From Bacillota bacterium (GTDB lineage Bacteria > Bacillota > Bacilli > Paenibacillales > Paenibacillaceae), in NCBI GenBank assembly GCA_023418755.1, contig JAEZZE010000322.1, forward strand, positions 1 to 15,070: 15,070 nucleotides of DNA. Reading direction: 5' to 3'. Shown in pieces: positions 6,962 to 14,177 of the stretch. The first letter of the stretch is position 1, and the number at the start of each line of letters is the position of its first letter. A program made the translations under genes and the position numbers. The notes below the pieces were generated by a model, which saw only the letters and a program-made list of their open reading frames with translations, did no database searches and was not told where the DNA came from.

Positions 6962-7261
6962 ATGGTCAACGCTCTACAATGGATTTTCGGCATACTGGTC
7001 GTCGTGACCGTCCTGTTCTCCGCGCTGTACAGCATTCGTTCCCGCCGCGCCCGCGACGGCCGCCTTCGCGGATTATACGCTTCGCGAATGAACATCAGCA
7101 TGGGACTGATGCTGATCTTCATCGCCGTCATTCAGATGTTCATGTTCCCGGGCTCGTCCATAAGGGTCGTGGTAGGGGCCGCGTTCCTGCTGCTCGGCTT
7201 GTTCAATCTGTTCGCCGGCCTGCGCAACCACTCCCACTTCACTCGGATGATGCGCCAGTAG
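6962..7261 (+). CDS. ytpI: YtpI family membrane protein
   Basis: This 99-residue hydrophobic protein belongs to the YtpI family, whose function is unknown. It has three predicted membrane helices: about 3-22 (ALQWIFGILVVVTVLFSALY), about 40-58 (NISMGLMLIFIAVIQMFMF) and about 64-83 (IRVVVGAAFLLLGLFNLFAG). A basic loop (SRRARDGRLRG) lies between the first two. The family hallmark is the FPGSS-IRVVVGAAFLLLGLFNLFAGLR stretch. The ATG at 6962 follows AAAGGAG (6941-6947) at 14 bases, longer than usual, and no nearer in-frame start exists. The order ytrH-ytrI-ytpI-ytoI recalls B. subtilis, without the nrnA gene (ytqI) found there. Confidence 0.85.
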   Translation: MVNALQWIFGILVVVTVLFSALYSIRSRRARDGRLRGLYASRMNISMGLMLIFIAVIQMFMFPGSSIRVVVGAAFLLLGLFNLFAGLRNHSHFTRMMRQ

Positions 7262-7269
7262 CGCGCGAA

Positions 7270-8613
7270 TCAAGAAGGATCGATCGTCTGGGCGGTCAGC
7301 ATCGCCTTGGCGGCGACTTCGCCGTCCAGCACCGCCTCCACCTCCACCTTCACGTACCTTCTGCTCGTTTCGATGATATGCGGAACGATCGAGATGCTCG
7401 CGTCCAGCGGCACGGTGCGCAGGAAGTACGTCGTCATATTGTCGAGAACGTGCTCCCTTCTCCGCAGTTCCTCTACGGCCCGGCTTGCCGCTTGCTGCAT
7501 GAGCGACGTCAGCACCCCCTCGGAGATCGTGCCGATCGGCCCCGACATTTGCGGCGTGGCCAGCCCCGTGTACTGAAGCCGGTTCTCCGCGTCCCGCTGC
7601 TCCGAGAAACCTCCCCACATGAGCGCGTCGAACGTCTCGCCCAGATGGGTCTGGCGATTGGCGAACTGCATCGCCCGCAGCACCTCTCCCCGATTGATCG
7701 CGCCGACCAGCTTCCTCTGCCTGTCGACGACCGGCAGCAGCTCGATGCCCTCCGACACCATGCGGTGGGCGGCCGACGCGACCGGCGTATTCAGCGTAAC
7801 CGTCATCGGCCGCCTCGTCATCAGCTTGTCGAGCGTCTGGTTCGTCGGAGATCCGGATACGTCCTTGAACGTAATCATGCCGACGACGCGGTTCCACTCG
7901 TCCGTGACGGGAAAGCGGCTGCTCCCCGTCTGCTCGCTCAGCTTGACGAAGTCGGCGACGGTGGACGATTGCTTCAGCGCCCCGATCCGGGCCGACGGCT
8001 CCATCAGGTCGGCGATAATCATGATTTTGCGCTTGATCAGCCGATCGTACATCGCCCGGTTGATCATCGAGGCGACGGTGAACGTATCATGCCGGCAAGT
8101 GAGAATGGGCAGCTTCCGCTCGTTGGCCAATTCCCTCACTTCCTCGCTCGTTCCGAAGCCTCCGGTCACCAGCACGCCCGCTCCCTGCTGAATCGCGAGG
8201 CGATGGGCGTTCTCCCGGTTGCCGACGATCAACAGGCTGCCCGCGTCGATGTAACCGGCCATCTCGCCGATCTCCATCGCGCCGATGACGAATTTATGGA
8301 GCGTTTTGTCCAAGCCTTCCTCTCCGCCGAGCAGGCTCCCTTGGACGATCTCCAGCACCTCCGCGAACGTGAGCTGCTCGGGATTCCCGCGTTTTTTCTT
8401 ATCCACGCGCACGGTGCCGATTCTTTCTTTCGTGCTGACCAGCCCGAGCTGCTCGGCTTCCTTCAGCGCCCGGTAGGCGGTGCCTTCCGATACTCCCCGA
8501 TCCTTGGCCATTCGCCTGACCGGAATTTTCGTGCCGATCGGCAGCCCGCGAATATATTGGAGAAGCCGTTCGTGCTTCGTCGGCTCGTTCGGATGATTGT
8601 CGTTTCCGGGCAT
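7270..8613 (-). CDS. ytoI: Putative regulator YtoI: winged-helix, DRTGG, tandem CBS and hotdog domains
   Basis: This 447-residue cytoplasmic protein combines an N-terminal GntR-like winged helix (about 14-68; PVRRMAKDRGVSEGTAYRALKEAEQLGLV), a DRTGG domain (about 80-185, with VTGG at 149-152), two CBS domains (about 203-255 and 265-317; the first FPVTDEWNRVVGMITFKDV, the second LPVVDRQRKLVGAINRGEV) and a C-terminal hotdog thioesterase-like domain (about 345-447). CBS pairs usually bind adenine nucleotides, and the hotdog part may bind an acyl-CoA, so a ligand-responsive transcription regulator is a reasonable inference. No target is known to me. GGAAGGGAGCAGGGAA precedes the ATG at 8613. It converges on ytpI with 8 bases between stops and no terminator between them, so the 3' ends of the two mRNAs probably overlap. 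Confidence 0.9.
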   Translation of the reverse strand: MPGNDNHPNEPTKHERLLQYIRGLPIGTKIPVRRMAKDRGVSEGTAYRALKEAEQLGLVSTKERIGTVRVDKKKRGNPEQLTFAEVLEIVQGSLLGGEEGLDKTLHKFVIGAMEIGEMAGYIDAGSLLIVGNRENAHRLAIQQGAGVLVTGGFGTSEEVRELANERKLPILTCRHDTFTVASMINRAMYDRLIKRKIMIIADLMEPSARIGALKQSSTVADFVKLSEQTGSSRFPVTDEWNRVVGMITFKDVSGSPTNQTLDKLMTRRPMTVTLNTPVASAAHRMVSEGIELLPVVDRQRKLVGAINRGEVLRAMQFANRQTHLGETFDALMWGGFSEQRDAENRLQYTGLATPQMSGPIGTISEGVLTSLMQQAASRAVEELRRREHVLDNMTTYFLRTVPLDASISIVPHIIETSRRYVKVEVEAVLDGEVAAKAMLTAQTIDPS

Positions 8614-8645
8614 TTCCCTGCTCCCTTCCGTTCCGTGTTAGGAGG

Positions 8646-8674
8646 ATATTAAATTTGGTAGAGATCGCTTCCAA
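8646..8674 (-). promoter_or_regulatory. Weak candidate promoter for ytoI
   Basis: On the minus strand TTGGAA (8669-8674) and TAATAT (8646-8651) are separated by 17 bases. Each hexamer matches consensus at four of six positions. Confidence 0.3.
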
Positions 8675-8677
8675 CGC

Positions 8678-8705
8678 TTGCCAATAGACCGCAAAGTAGT
8701 ACAAT
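8678..8705 (+). promoter_or_regulatory. Sigma-A promoter for the histidine kinase gene
   Basis: TTGCCA (8678-8683) and TACAAT (8700-8705) are separated by 16 bases; each matches the consensus at five of six positions. The predicted start is near 8712, about 60 bases before the kinase ATG. It lies back to back with the weaker ytoI candidate. Confidence 0.65.
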
Positions 8706-8773
8706 AGGTTTACCGACATGAATCGACCACGTTCGACTTCATTCGACACCCATAAGGAGGATTTACTGCGGAC

Positions 8774-10114
8774 ATGCTGCATTCCTACATCCAGCTCGTC
8801 ATCGGTCTGTCCATCCCTCACACTCTCGTGCGCCTCTGGCTCGCCTTCGCGGCGGCCGGACTCGGACCGTCGCGCCATGCGGGCAAGCTCGTCCTGTTCG
8901 CCGTCGCCAGCTCGTTGATCAGCGATCTGGACTATTGGACCGCGCCGGCGCCGCTGCATGCCGCAACCTCGACCGTCGTCTCGTTTTGCGTCCTGTACGC
9001 GTTGTTCCGCAAGCTCGGAGGACGAAGCGTGATCATTCTTTTCGTCGCGTATATCGCGATCAGCTTTCTGGCGGATATGATCGGAGGCATGCTGCTTCAG
9101 CTTCTGTACGGCATGACGGACCGCAAGGAGGCCATCGCGCTTCATCCGTTTGCCTTCCATTCGGTGTACGTTCCTCTCGGAGCCGCCCTCGCCTTGCTCG
9201 CGATTTATTTGGAGAAGAGAAGCTTCCCTCTCCTCCATCGATTATATCAATATTTAATGAATATCAAACAATCGCGGATGAAGGAAGTGACGCTGCTGGC
9301 GATCTTCCAGATTTTCCTGCTCGGCCTCTTGTTCACGATCGGCATGGAAAGCGGCAATCGCGGCTTCTCCGCGACCGCGTACAATTGGACGATCTACGCG
9401 CTGGTCCTGCTGACCTTCTGCTCCTTCTTCTTTACTCTCCGGCTTATCGTTCGCATTCGCGAGGACGCGATCGTGAAGACGCAGGACGTCTACGCGGAAG
9501 AGATCGGAAAGATGTTCACCGTCATCCGCGGTCATCGGCACGACTTCCTGAACCATATGCAGGTCATGTCCTCCATGCTGCAAATGAACAAGCTCGACCA
9601 GCTCAAACGCTATATGGAGGATTTGGCGAAAGAAGCGCACTCCTTCGCCCCGGTCGCAGGCCACGCCTCTCCCGCTCTGGCCGCCTTTATTACCGGCAAG
9701 ACGGAGCAGGCGAAGACGAGGAGCATCCCGTTCTCCTGCGACATTCCGTCGAATCTGGAGCTCGAGTCGTCGATCCGGATGATCGATCTCGTGAAAATCA
9801 TGGGCAATCTCGTCGACAACGCCTTCGAGGAGAGCGAGACGCTTCCGGCCGACGGCAGGGACGTGCGGCTGGCGATCCGCAGCGAAGGGGAGACGCTCTC
9901 GCTCGAGGTCAGCAACCGGGGACGGGCTTTAACCGACGAGCAGTTGAAAATGATGACGATGCCCGGCTATACGACCAAGGAGACCGGCCATTCGGGTCTC
10001 GGGTTGGCGATCGTCCAGGAGCGCGTGAGATTCTATCGGGGCGCGCTGAGCATCCGCTTCTGTCCGGAGCGCGCAACGACGATCATTCGGATCTGTCTGC
10101 CCCGTAATAAATGA
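8774..10114 (+). CDS. Membrane sensor histidine kinase, Spo0B-like/GHKL type (orphan)
   Basis: This 446-residue sensor kinase has an N-terminal half of five to seven hydrophobic segments (about 5-30, 37-55, 63-80, 85-112, 128-146, 173-192, 203-226), so it probably senses through its membrane part. The Spo0B-type helical dimer domain follows with HRHDFLNHMQV (254-264), where His256 is the likely phosphoacceptor. The GHKL ATPase has its N box in IMGNLVDNAFEE (342-353; Asn345, Asn349) and its G box in GHSGLGLAIV (405-414). This domain order is that of the CitA/DcuS and AgrC-like kinases. AAGGAGG lies 13 bases before the ATG, a long spacing, and no closer in-frame start exists. No response regulator is next to it: the gene downstream is convergent and the one upstream divergent. 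Its partner and signal are unknown. Confidence 0.88.
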   Translation: MLHSYIQLVIGLSIPHTLVRLWLAFAAAGLGPSRHAGKLVLFAVASSLISDLDYWTAPAPLHAATSTVVSFCVLYALFRKLGGRSVIILFVAYIAISFLADMIGGMLLQLLYGMTDRKEAIALHPFAFHSVYVPLGAALALLAIYLEKRSFPLLHRLYQYLMNIKQSRMKEVTLLAIFQIFLLGLLFTIGMESGNRGFSATAYNWTIYALVLLTFCSFFFTLRLIVRIREDAIVKTQDVYAEEIGKMFTVIRGHRHDFLNHMQVMSSMLQMNKLDQLKRYMEDLAKEAHSFAPVAGHASPALAAFITGKTEQAKTRSIPFSCDIPSNLELESSIRMIDLVKIMGNLVDNAFEESETLPADGRDVRLAIRSEGETLSLEVSNRGRALTDEQLKMMTMPGYTTKETGHSGLGLAIVQERVRFYRGALSIRFCPERATTIIRICLPRNK

Positions 10115-10156
10115 AAAGGAGGCTTGCCCATCGCCGGGGCAGCCTCCTTTTCATTT
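10109..10156. terminator. Bidirectional intrinsic terminator between kinase and membrane protein genes
   Basis: AAATGAAAAGGAGGC (10109-10123) is exactly complementary to GCCTCCTTTTCATTT (10142-10156), and the stem continues through TGCCC / GGGCA with one bulged base, closing on a loop of about seven bases. A-rich left and T-rich right ends give a U-tract in both directions. The kinase stop (TGA, 10112-10114) lies in the left arm, and the stop of the opposing gene (TAA, 10155-10157 on the minus strand) overlaps the right arm's end. Confidence 0.92.
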
Positions 10157-10862
10157 ACGCCAGGATGGAAACGACAAGGTAAAACAGCAGCGAGTAGGCG
10201 GCCAGCGAATAGGCGATGTAAAGAAATTTGCGCTCCCGCCCTACGGCATGCAGATCTTCCGCCAGTCCGACGAGCAGCACGAGATTTACGAGCAGCAGGA
10301 AGATGCCGAGAAGCGTCGATAGCTGCAACGAGACGAAGGCCAGGAGCCCGGAGACGACCCAAGCCGCTCCGAACAGCAATTGCGTGCCGCCCAGATAGGC
10401 GGAGGCTTCCCGCCAGTCGCGCTTGCGCGCGCCCTGCCAGTTGCCGATCAGAGTAAGCGAGCCGGCCAGCAGCGCGATGGAGAACAGCCCGAGCAGCAGA
10501 AATTTGCCCGGCGCGCTCACGCCTAGCAAGCCGCCCATGGCCAAACCGCCCAACGCTCCGAAAATGCCGAGCTTCGCTTTAATCGCTTCTTGAAACAGCC
10601 AGTTCCAGATCACGAAGCCGACGACGCCCCCGGCGGCGCCTATCGCCCCGTAGATCCAGTCCGTCTGCGGCTGCAGCTTCAGCGACGCGGAAGGATTCTT
10701 GAGCAATTCCAGAAGCTTTCGGGGATCCACCCCGGGCAGATCGGAAGCCGAGCCGGTGCCGGCGGGAGCCGCGGCATCGGTCGCGGCCGCGGCCTGGCTT
10801 TCGGCCTCTTCGTGCGTTGGTTTCTTATGCAAGTCGGGTCGATTCGATTGCGTGTCGGACAT
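10155..10862 (-). CDS. Multi-pass membrane protein of unknown function
   Basis: I do not recognise the family with certainty. The 235-residue protein has a soluble N-terminal region of about 65 residues rich in Ala, Asp, Glu, Pro and Thr. At least five membrane helices follow: about 70-88, 97-115 (Gly-rich, GIFGALGGLAMGGLLG), 119-140, 155-180 (YLGGTQLLFGAAWVVSGLLAF), 181-203 (a run of Leu and Val) and 215-234. The layout recalls Yip1-like membrane proteins, but I see no diagnostic motif. The open frame extends 22 codons upstream; the ATG at 10862 is chosen because GAGGAGG precedes it at a proper distance and the extension would span that site. It follows the lipoprotein gene by 80 bases on the same strand, so co-transcription is possible. 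Confidence 0.8.
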   Translation of the reverse strand: MSDTQSNRPDLHKKPTHEEAESQAAAATDAAAPAGTGSASDLPGVDPRKLLELLKNPSASLKLQPQTDWIYGAIGAAGGVVGFVIWNWLFQEAIKAKLGIFGALGGLAMGGLLGVSAPGKFLLLGLFSIALLAGSLTLIGNWQGARKRDWREASAYLGGTQLLFGAAWVVSGLLAFVSLQLSTLLGIFLLLVNLVLLVGLAEDLHAVGRERKFLYIAYSLAAYSLLFYLVVSILA

Positions 10863-10942
10863 GTCGAATTTTCCTCCTCGGAACAAGTCAGGAATATTTT
10901 GCCTTCCCGAAGTACTGTTCGACGGCAACTCTGAAAATCCTC

Positions 10943-11533
10943 TTAATCCGCGTCGATCCGAATTTTATCCGTGACGATCCGATAATCGACATCTTTCGTG
11001 CCCGGCCGGTCCGGTTCCCCTTCGTAAAGTTCGAAATCGGCGCTCGCGGCAATCTCGTACCGCCCTTCGGGGAAAGCTTCCCCCGTCAGAAACCGCTTGA
11101 TGAAATCTTTGTCGGGGTCCTGCTCGCCGTACCCGCCCGCTTTCGCATAGGCTTCTTCGAACCATTCGCCGTTCTTGAGCTTCGTCCGGATCAGAGGGGT
11201 CGGCATCGGATATGGAATCTCGATGCCCCGGGTCGTCTCCCTGATCAGGAAGGACAGAGGAGATGCGGCATGGCCGATCGTCACTTCGGGCAGAGGGCCG
11301 TCGTACTTCAATCTCGCCTTTAGCTTGACGGGTTCATTCGCTCGGTAATTCGCCTTCTCCGTTTCCAGCTGAAGCACGAAATCCCCTTTCCTCGCTTCCG
11401 CCAGCAGCGTGCCCGCTGCCAGGGGAGCCTCTCCTTGGGATGCGCCGGGCTGCGCGCTCTCCCCGCCGTCCCGCGAAGCGCAGCCGCCGACCAGAAGAGC
11501 GACCGTCCCTAAAATCATAATGATCTTCTTCAT
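10943..11533 (-). CDS. Putative lipoprotein of unknown function
   Basis: This 196-residue protein starts MKKIIMILGTVALLVGGC, a lipoprotein signal peptide with the lipid-carrying Cys at residue 18 (VGGC), followed by a Gly/Ser/Ala/Glu-rich tether. The rest alternates in a way that suggests an Ig-like beta sandwich (LQLETEKANYRANEPVKLKA, LSFLIRETTRGIEI, GRYEIAASADFEL), a pattern seen in BsuPI-type inhibitor domains and other Gram-positive surface modules. No cysteine other than Cys18 and no metal-binding or catalytic motif is evident. AAGGGGGAT precedes the ATG at 11533. It lies 145 bases downstream of cbaA on the same strand. A link to the oxidase is possible from position only. Confidence 0.82.
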   Translation of the reverse strand: MKKIIMILGTVALLVGGCASRDGGESAQPGASQGEAPLAAGTLLAEARKGDFVLQLETEKANYRANEPVKLKARLKYDGPLPEVTIGHAASPLSFLIRETTRGIEIPYPMPTPLIRTKLKNGEWFEEAYAKAGGYGEQDPDKDFIKRFLTGEAFPEGRYEIAASADFELYEGEPDRPGTKDVDYRIVTDKIRIDAD

Positions 11534-11633
11534 TCCGGAAAATCCCCCTTCTTGCTCTTGTTTTCCCTTCTAACGCTGCGGGCGGCGGATTTGTTTCATC
11601 TAACCGGCACAAACGGCAATAAACCCGCCCCGA

Positions 11634-11651
11634 GGCGCCGTCGAGGGCGCC
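11634..11651 (-). terminator. Possible weak terminator after cbaA
   Basis: GGCGCC at 11634-11639 and again at 11646-11651 can form a 6-bp stem with a 6-base loop. On the minus strand it is followed by a GC stretch and then GTTTATT, a poor U-tract. It lies 28 bases after the cbaA stop. Read-through to the lipoprotein gene cannot be excluded. Confidence 0.3.
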
Positions 11652-11678
11652 CGGAGAGGGCTTGCGCGCAAAGAGAAT

Positions 11679-13331
11679 TTACCAGGTTACGTATCCCGGA
11701 GATCCCGGTGTCGGGTTGCCGATCTGATCGATGATCGGAATCGTATAGGCGACCACGATCAGAATAACGGTGAGCGCGATCCAGATTTTCCAGTTTTCCA
11801 GGAAGCGCGGAGTCGGCTCGGAAGCCTCCGATACTTCGCCGAGCGGATATTCGGTCTGCCCTTTCGGCGCGCGCAGCAACGCGACTATGTTGTAGATAAT
11901 GAGCAGCACGCCGACGAACAGAATAATGCCCCCGATGGCCATCGCCACATGGTACGGCATCCACAGGACGGCGTCCGGGTGATCGTCGTACATATTATAG
12001 GCGGTCCTTCTTGGCGAACCCAGCAGGCCGACGGTGTGCATCGAACCCGACATGAAGAACATGCCGATGCACCAGATCAGCGTCTGAATGATGCCCAGCT
12101 TGTTCAGGCGCGGCGTCAGCACGCGGCCCGTCACGACCGGAATGAGCCAATAGACGATGCCGAAGAAAGTGAGCGCGACGCTGGTGGCCACGGTCAGATG
12201 GAAGTGCCCGGTCACCCACAGCGTATTATGGACGACGGCGTTCATCTGGTTGCTCGCGTTGATCAATCCGCCCGCGCCGGCCGGAATGAATATCAGCATG
12301 CCCATGAACGGAGCGAAGAAGCGCACGTCTTTCCAAGGCAGCACTTTCACCCAGCCGAACAGCCCTTTCGTGCCTTTGGACCGGCCGTTCAACTCGAACG
12401 TGGCGAACAGCGAGAACGCGGTCATGAGCGACGGAATGACGACCATGAACGTCAGCACGACCTGGAGATACTTCCAGAAGTGGCTGATTCCCGGCTCCAT
12501 GAGCTGATGGTGGAAGCCGACCGGAATCGAGAACAGCAGAAACAGCACGAACGACATGCGGGCCAGCGCGTCGCTGAATATTTTCCCTCCGATGATCTTC
12601 GGAATGACGACGTACCAGCAAATATAAGCCGGGAGCAGCCAGAAATAGACGAGCGGATGGCCGAAAAACCAGAACAGCGTTCTGCTTAGCACGACGTTAA
12701 CCGTCTCCACCCAGCCGAAAGACCACGGAATGAGCTGCACGACGACTTCGGCCGCCACGCCGATCGTCGCGATCTGCCAGAGCAGCATCGTGATGACGGA
12801 CATGTAGGCGAACAGCGGAGACAGCTTGCCCTTGTTCGTTTTTCTCCATTGCACGTACTGGTAGAAAATCCCGAATCCGCTCAGCCAGCTGCCGATGACG
12901 ACGAGCGCGAGCGCGATGTAGAAATACGGAGAAGCTTTCATCGGGGCATAGAACGTATACAGGACGCTCGCTTTGCCCAGCAGAATGACGACGACGCCGA
13001 TCAGCGTGCCGACGGACATGAGCAGGTAACCGATCCAGCCGAGCTTGCGGGTCAGCGGCAGCAGCCGCCCTCCCAGCGTCTGGGAGATGCCGGAGTACAG
13101 AAATCCTACGATAAAGTAGGTCGTGAATATCAGCGCCATCAGTACGCCGTGAGCGGTCAGAAGCTCGTAGTAGCCGATGCCGGCCGGAAGGGTGATCGTG
13201 CCGCCCTTCACCATCCCCTGCAGCATGCCGGCGATGCCGCCGAGCAGCAAAGCCGCGAAAGCGAACAGGACGTGGGCGATCACCAGTCGGCCGTCCTGGC
13301 GGTCGAAGGTCGAAAGTTTGGATTCACTCAT
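11679..13331 (-). CDS. cbaA: Cytochrome c oxidase subunit I, B-family (ba3 / b(o/a)3 type)
   Basis: This is the catalytic subunit of a heme-copper oxidase that reduces O2 to water and pumps protons across the cytoplasmic membrane. At 550 residues it is close to Thermus ba3 subunit I (562). All metal ligands are present: His61 (low-spin heme, TAHGVLMA), His225 with the cross-linked Tyr229 in GHPLVYFW (CuB), His274 and His275 in FHHQ (CuB), and His376 and His378 in TGHFHLT (high- and low-spin hemes). The HPLVYFWLLP motif in place of the A-family HPEVY, the about 13-helix layout and the companion subunits mark the B family, whose members usually have high oxygen affinity. GGAGG precedes the ATG at 13331 and overlaps the cbaB stop region. 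It is the last gene of cbaD-cbaB-cbaA, with a 12-base gap to cbaB. Confidence 0.96.
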   Translation of the reverse strand: MSESKLSTFDRQDGRLVIAHVLFAFAALLLGGIAGMLQGMVKGGTITLPAGIGYYELLTAHGVLMALIFTTYFIVGFLYSGISQTLGGRLLPLTRKLGWIGYLLMSVGTLIGVVVILLGKASVLYTFYAPMKASPYFYIALALVVIGSWLSGFGIFYQYVQWRKTNKGKLSPLFAYMSVITMLLWQIATIGVAAEVVVQLIPWSFGWVETVNVVLSRTLFWFFGHPLVYFWLLPAYICWYVVIPKIIGGKIFSDALARMSFVLFLLFSIPVGFHHQLMEPGISHFWKYLQVVLTFMVVIPSLMTAFSLFATFELNGRSKGTKGLFGWVKVLPWKDVRFFAPFMGMLIFIPAGAGGLINASNQMNAVVHNTLWVTGHFHLTVATSVALTFFGIVYWLIPVVTGRVLTPRLNKLGIIQTLIWCIGMFFMSGSMHTVGLLGSPRRTAYNMYDDHPDAVLWMPYHVAMAIGGIILFVGVLLIIYNIVALLRAPKGQTEYPLGEVSEASEPTPRFLENWKIWIALTVILIVVAYTIPIIDQIGNPTPGSPGYVTW

Positions 13332-13343
13332 GGACGCGGCCTC

Positions 13344-13814
13344 CTATTTCACCACTAGGGTGGTTTTCATCATTTCATGGGCGATTCCGCAATACTCGTT
13401 GCAGAGAATCAAGTATTCGCCGGGCTTGTCGAACGTATGGGACACGTGGCTGACTTCTCCGGGGGTTACCATGACGTTGACGTTCGTCCCGGGAATCTCG
13501 AAGCCGTGGACGACGTCGGACGACGTAATCTCGAAATGGACGATGGCTCCGGCCGGAACCTCGAGCGGCGTCGGGTCGTAGCCGAAGGCGTAAGCGACCA
13601 TGACCGCCTTGTACGCGTTGTCCCCGATCTTCGTAATCTGCGGCTTGTCGAACGGCGGCGTCTCGCTCACCTTCGTCGGATCGATGCGGTGAATGTGCTC
13701 GTTGGGCGGGGCGATGCCTCTTCCGAAGGTCATAATGCCGAGCACGAGCAGAAATACGGCCAGCATGGACACCCCGACCGTCAGCCAAATTTTCTCCAGC
13801 CGATGCATATGCAT
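13344..13814 (-). CDS. cbaB: Cytochrome c oxidase subunit II with CuA site (ba3 type)
   Basis: The subunit accepts electrons from cytochrome c through a binuclear CuA centre on the outer membrane face. It has 156 residues, short as in ba3 oxidases (Thermus about 168), with one N-terminal membrane helix (about 9-30) instead of the two of A-type enzymes. The CuA ligands are complete: His103 in VVHGFEIPG, and Cys138, Cys142, His146 and Met149 in CNEYCGIAHEMM, with Glu140 as backbone ligand. GGGGG lies 11 bases before the ATG at 13814; a second ATG two codons later is possible but farther from the site. It is 18 bases after cbaD and 12 before cbaA, clearly one operon. Confidence 0.96.
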   Translation of the reverse strand: MHMHRLEKIWLTVGVSMLAVFLLVLGIMTFGRGIAPPNEHIHRIDPTKVSETPPFDKPQITKIGDNAYKAVMVAYAFGYDPTPLEVPAGAIVHFEITSSDVVHGFEIPGTNVNVMVTPGEVSHVSHTFDKPGEYLILCNEYCGIAHEMMKTTLVVK

Positions 13815-13832
13815 ATTGATTTCTTCCCCCTT

Positions 13833-13994
13833 TTAGTCGCGTGCGACGAACAGAATGAATACCCCGACCCAGGTAATGGCCAGGAACGCCCCCAGAAGCA
13901 TGACGGAGGCGAAAGCTCCCTTGAGCGACAGCTCTTTCTTCTCCGGCTCCGAATGGCCTTCGCGCGGCTTCGACACCGATTGATCCTCGCGCAT
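13833..13994 (-). CDS. cbaD: Cytochrome c oxidase subunit IIa-like small membrane protein
   Basis: The 53-residue protein has a charged N-terminal part (MREDQSVSKPREGHSEPEKK) and one membrane helix (about 28-49, FASVMLLGAFLAITWVGVFILF). Subunit IIa of ba3 oxidases is a single helix of this kind that stands in for the missing second helix of subunit II, and it is encoded just upstream of cbaB in Thermus as here. The frame is open to 14015, but GGGAGGA at 14001-14007 sits correctly for the ATG at 13994. The assignment rests on size, topology and position, since the sequence has few fixed residues. Confidence 0.85.
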   Translation of the reverse strand: MREDQSVSKPREGHSEPEKKELSLKGAFASVMLLGAFLAITWVGVFILFVARD

Positions 13995-14024
13995 CCCGAT
14001 TCCTCCCGATTTCAAGTTGACTTC

Positions 14025-14030
14025 ATTTTA
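14025..14030 (-). promoter_or_regulatory. -10 element of the cbaDBA promoter
   Basis: TAAAAT on the minus strand (five of six to TATAAT) precedes the cbaD Shine-Dalgarno site. There is no good -35, as expected of a promoter that needs an activator. The predicted start is near 14018. Confidence 0.55.
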
Positions 14031-14051
14031 AGGACTTCCGGCTTAACGGAC

Positions 14052-14067
14052 TGTGAGAATTGTCACT
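14052..14067. promoter_or_regulatory. Crp/Fnr-family operator upstream of cbaDBA
   Basis: TGTGAGAATTGTCACT on the plus strand fits TGTGA-N6-TCACA at nine of ten fixed positions. Its centre (14059.5) is 41.5 bases upstream of the start predicted from the -10 at 14025-14030, the class II activation position. B. subtilis Fnr recognises this consensus; other Crp/Fnr members are possible. Confidence 0.75.
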
Positions 14068-14111
14068 GGAAAACCGGGTATTGTGGACGATTTGTTACCG
14101 TGATCGCGCAT

Positions 14112-14170
14112 AAAAAAAGGGCCGGCCCAACGCGATCGGAGCTCCGACCGCTGAACGGATCAGCCCTTCA
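14112..14170 (-). terminator. Intrinsic terminator after the CuA lipoprotein gene
   Basis: On the minus strand AAGGGCTG (14170-14163) pairs with CGGCCCTT (14124-14117) with one G-T wobble. Inside, GCGGTCGGA pairs with TCCGATCGC (14132-14151) around a two-base turn. Seven T follow (14118-14112). It separates the lipoprotein transcript from cbaDBA, which therefore needs its own promoter. Confidence 0.8.
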
Positions 14171-14177
14171 AGAGGGG

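Noticed and set aside
6979..8652. Open frame of 557 codons on the plus strand across ytpI and antisense to ytoI
   Set aside because: It runs out of frame through ytpI and then opposite the well-supported ytoI. The product is low-complexity His/Arg/Asp-rich.
8935..10107. 390-codon frame overlapping the kinase gene
   Set aside because: Shadow frame; the kinase frame contains all H, N and G boxes.
14119..14128. GGGCCGGCCC palindrome as a separate operator
   Set aside because: It is part of the terminator structure that ends in seven T on the minus strand, which explains it fully.
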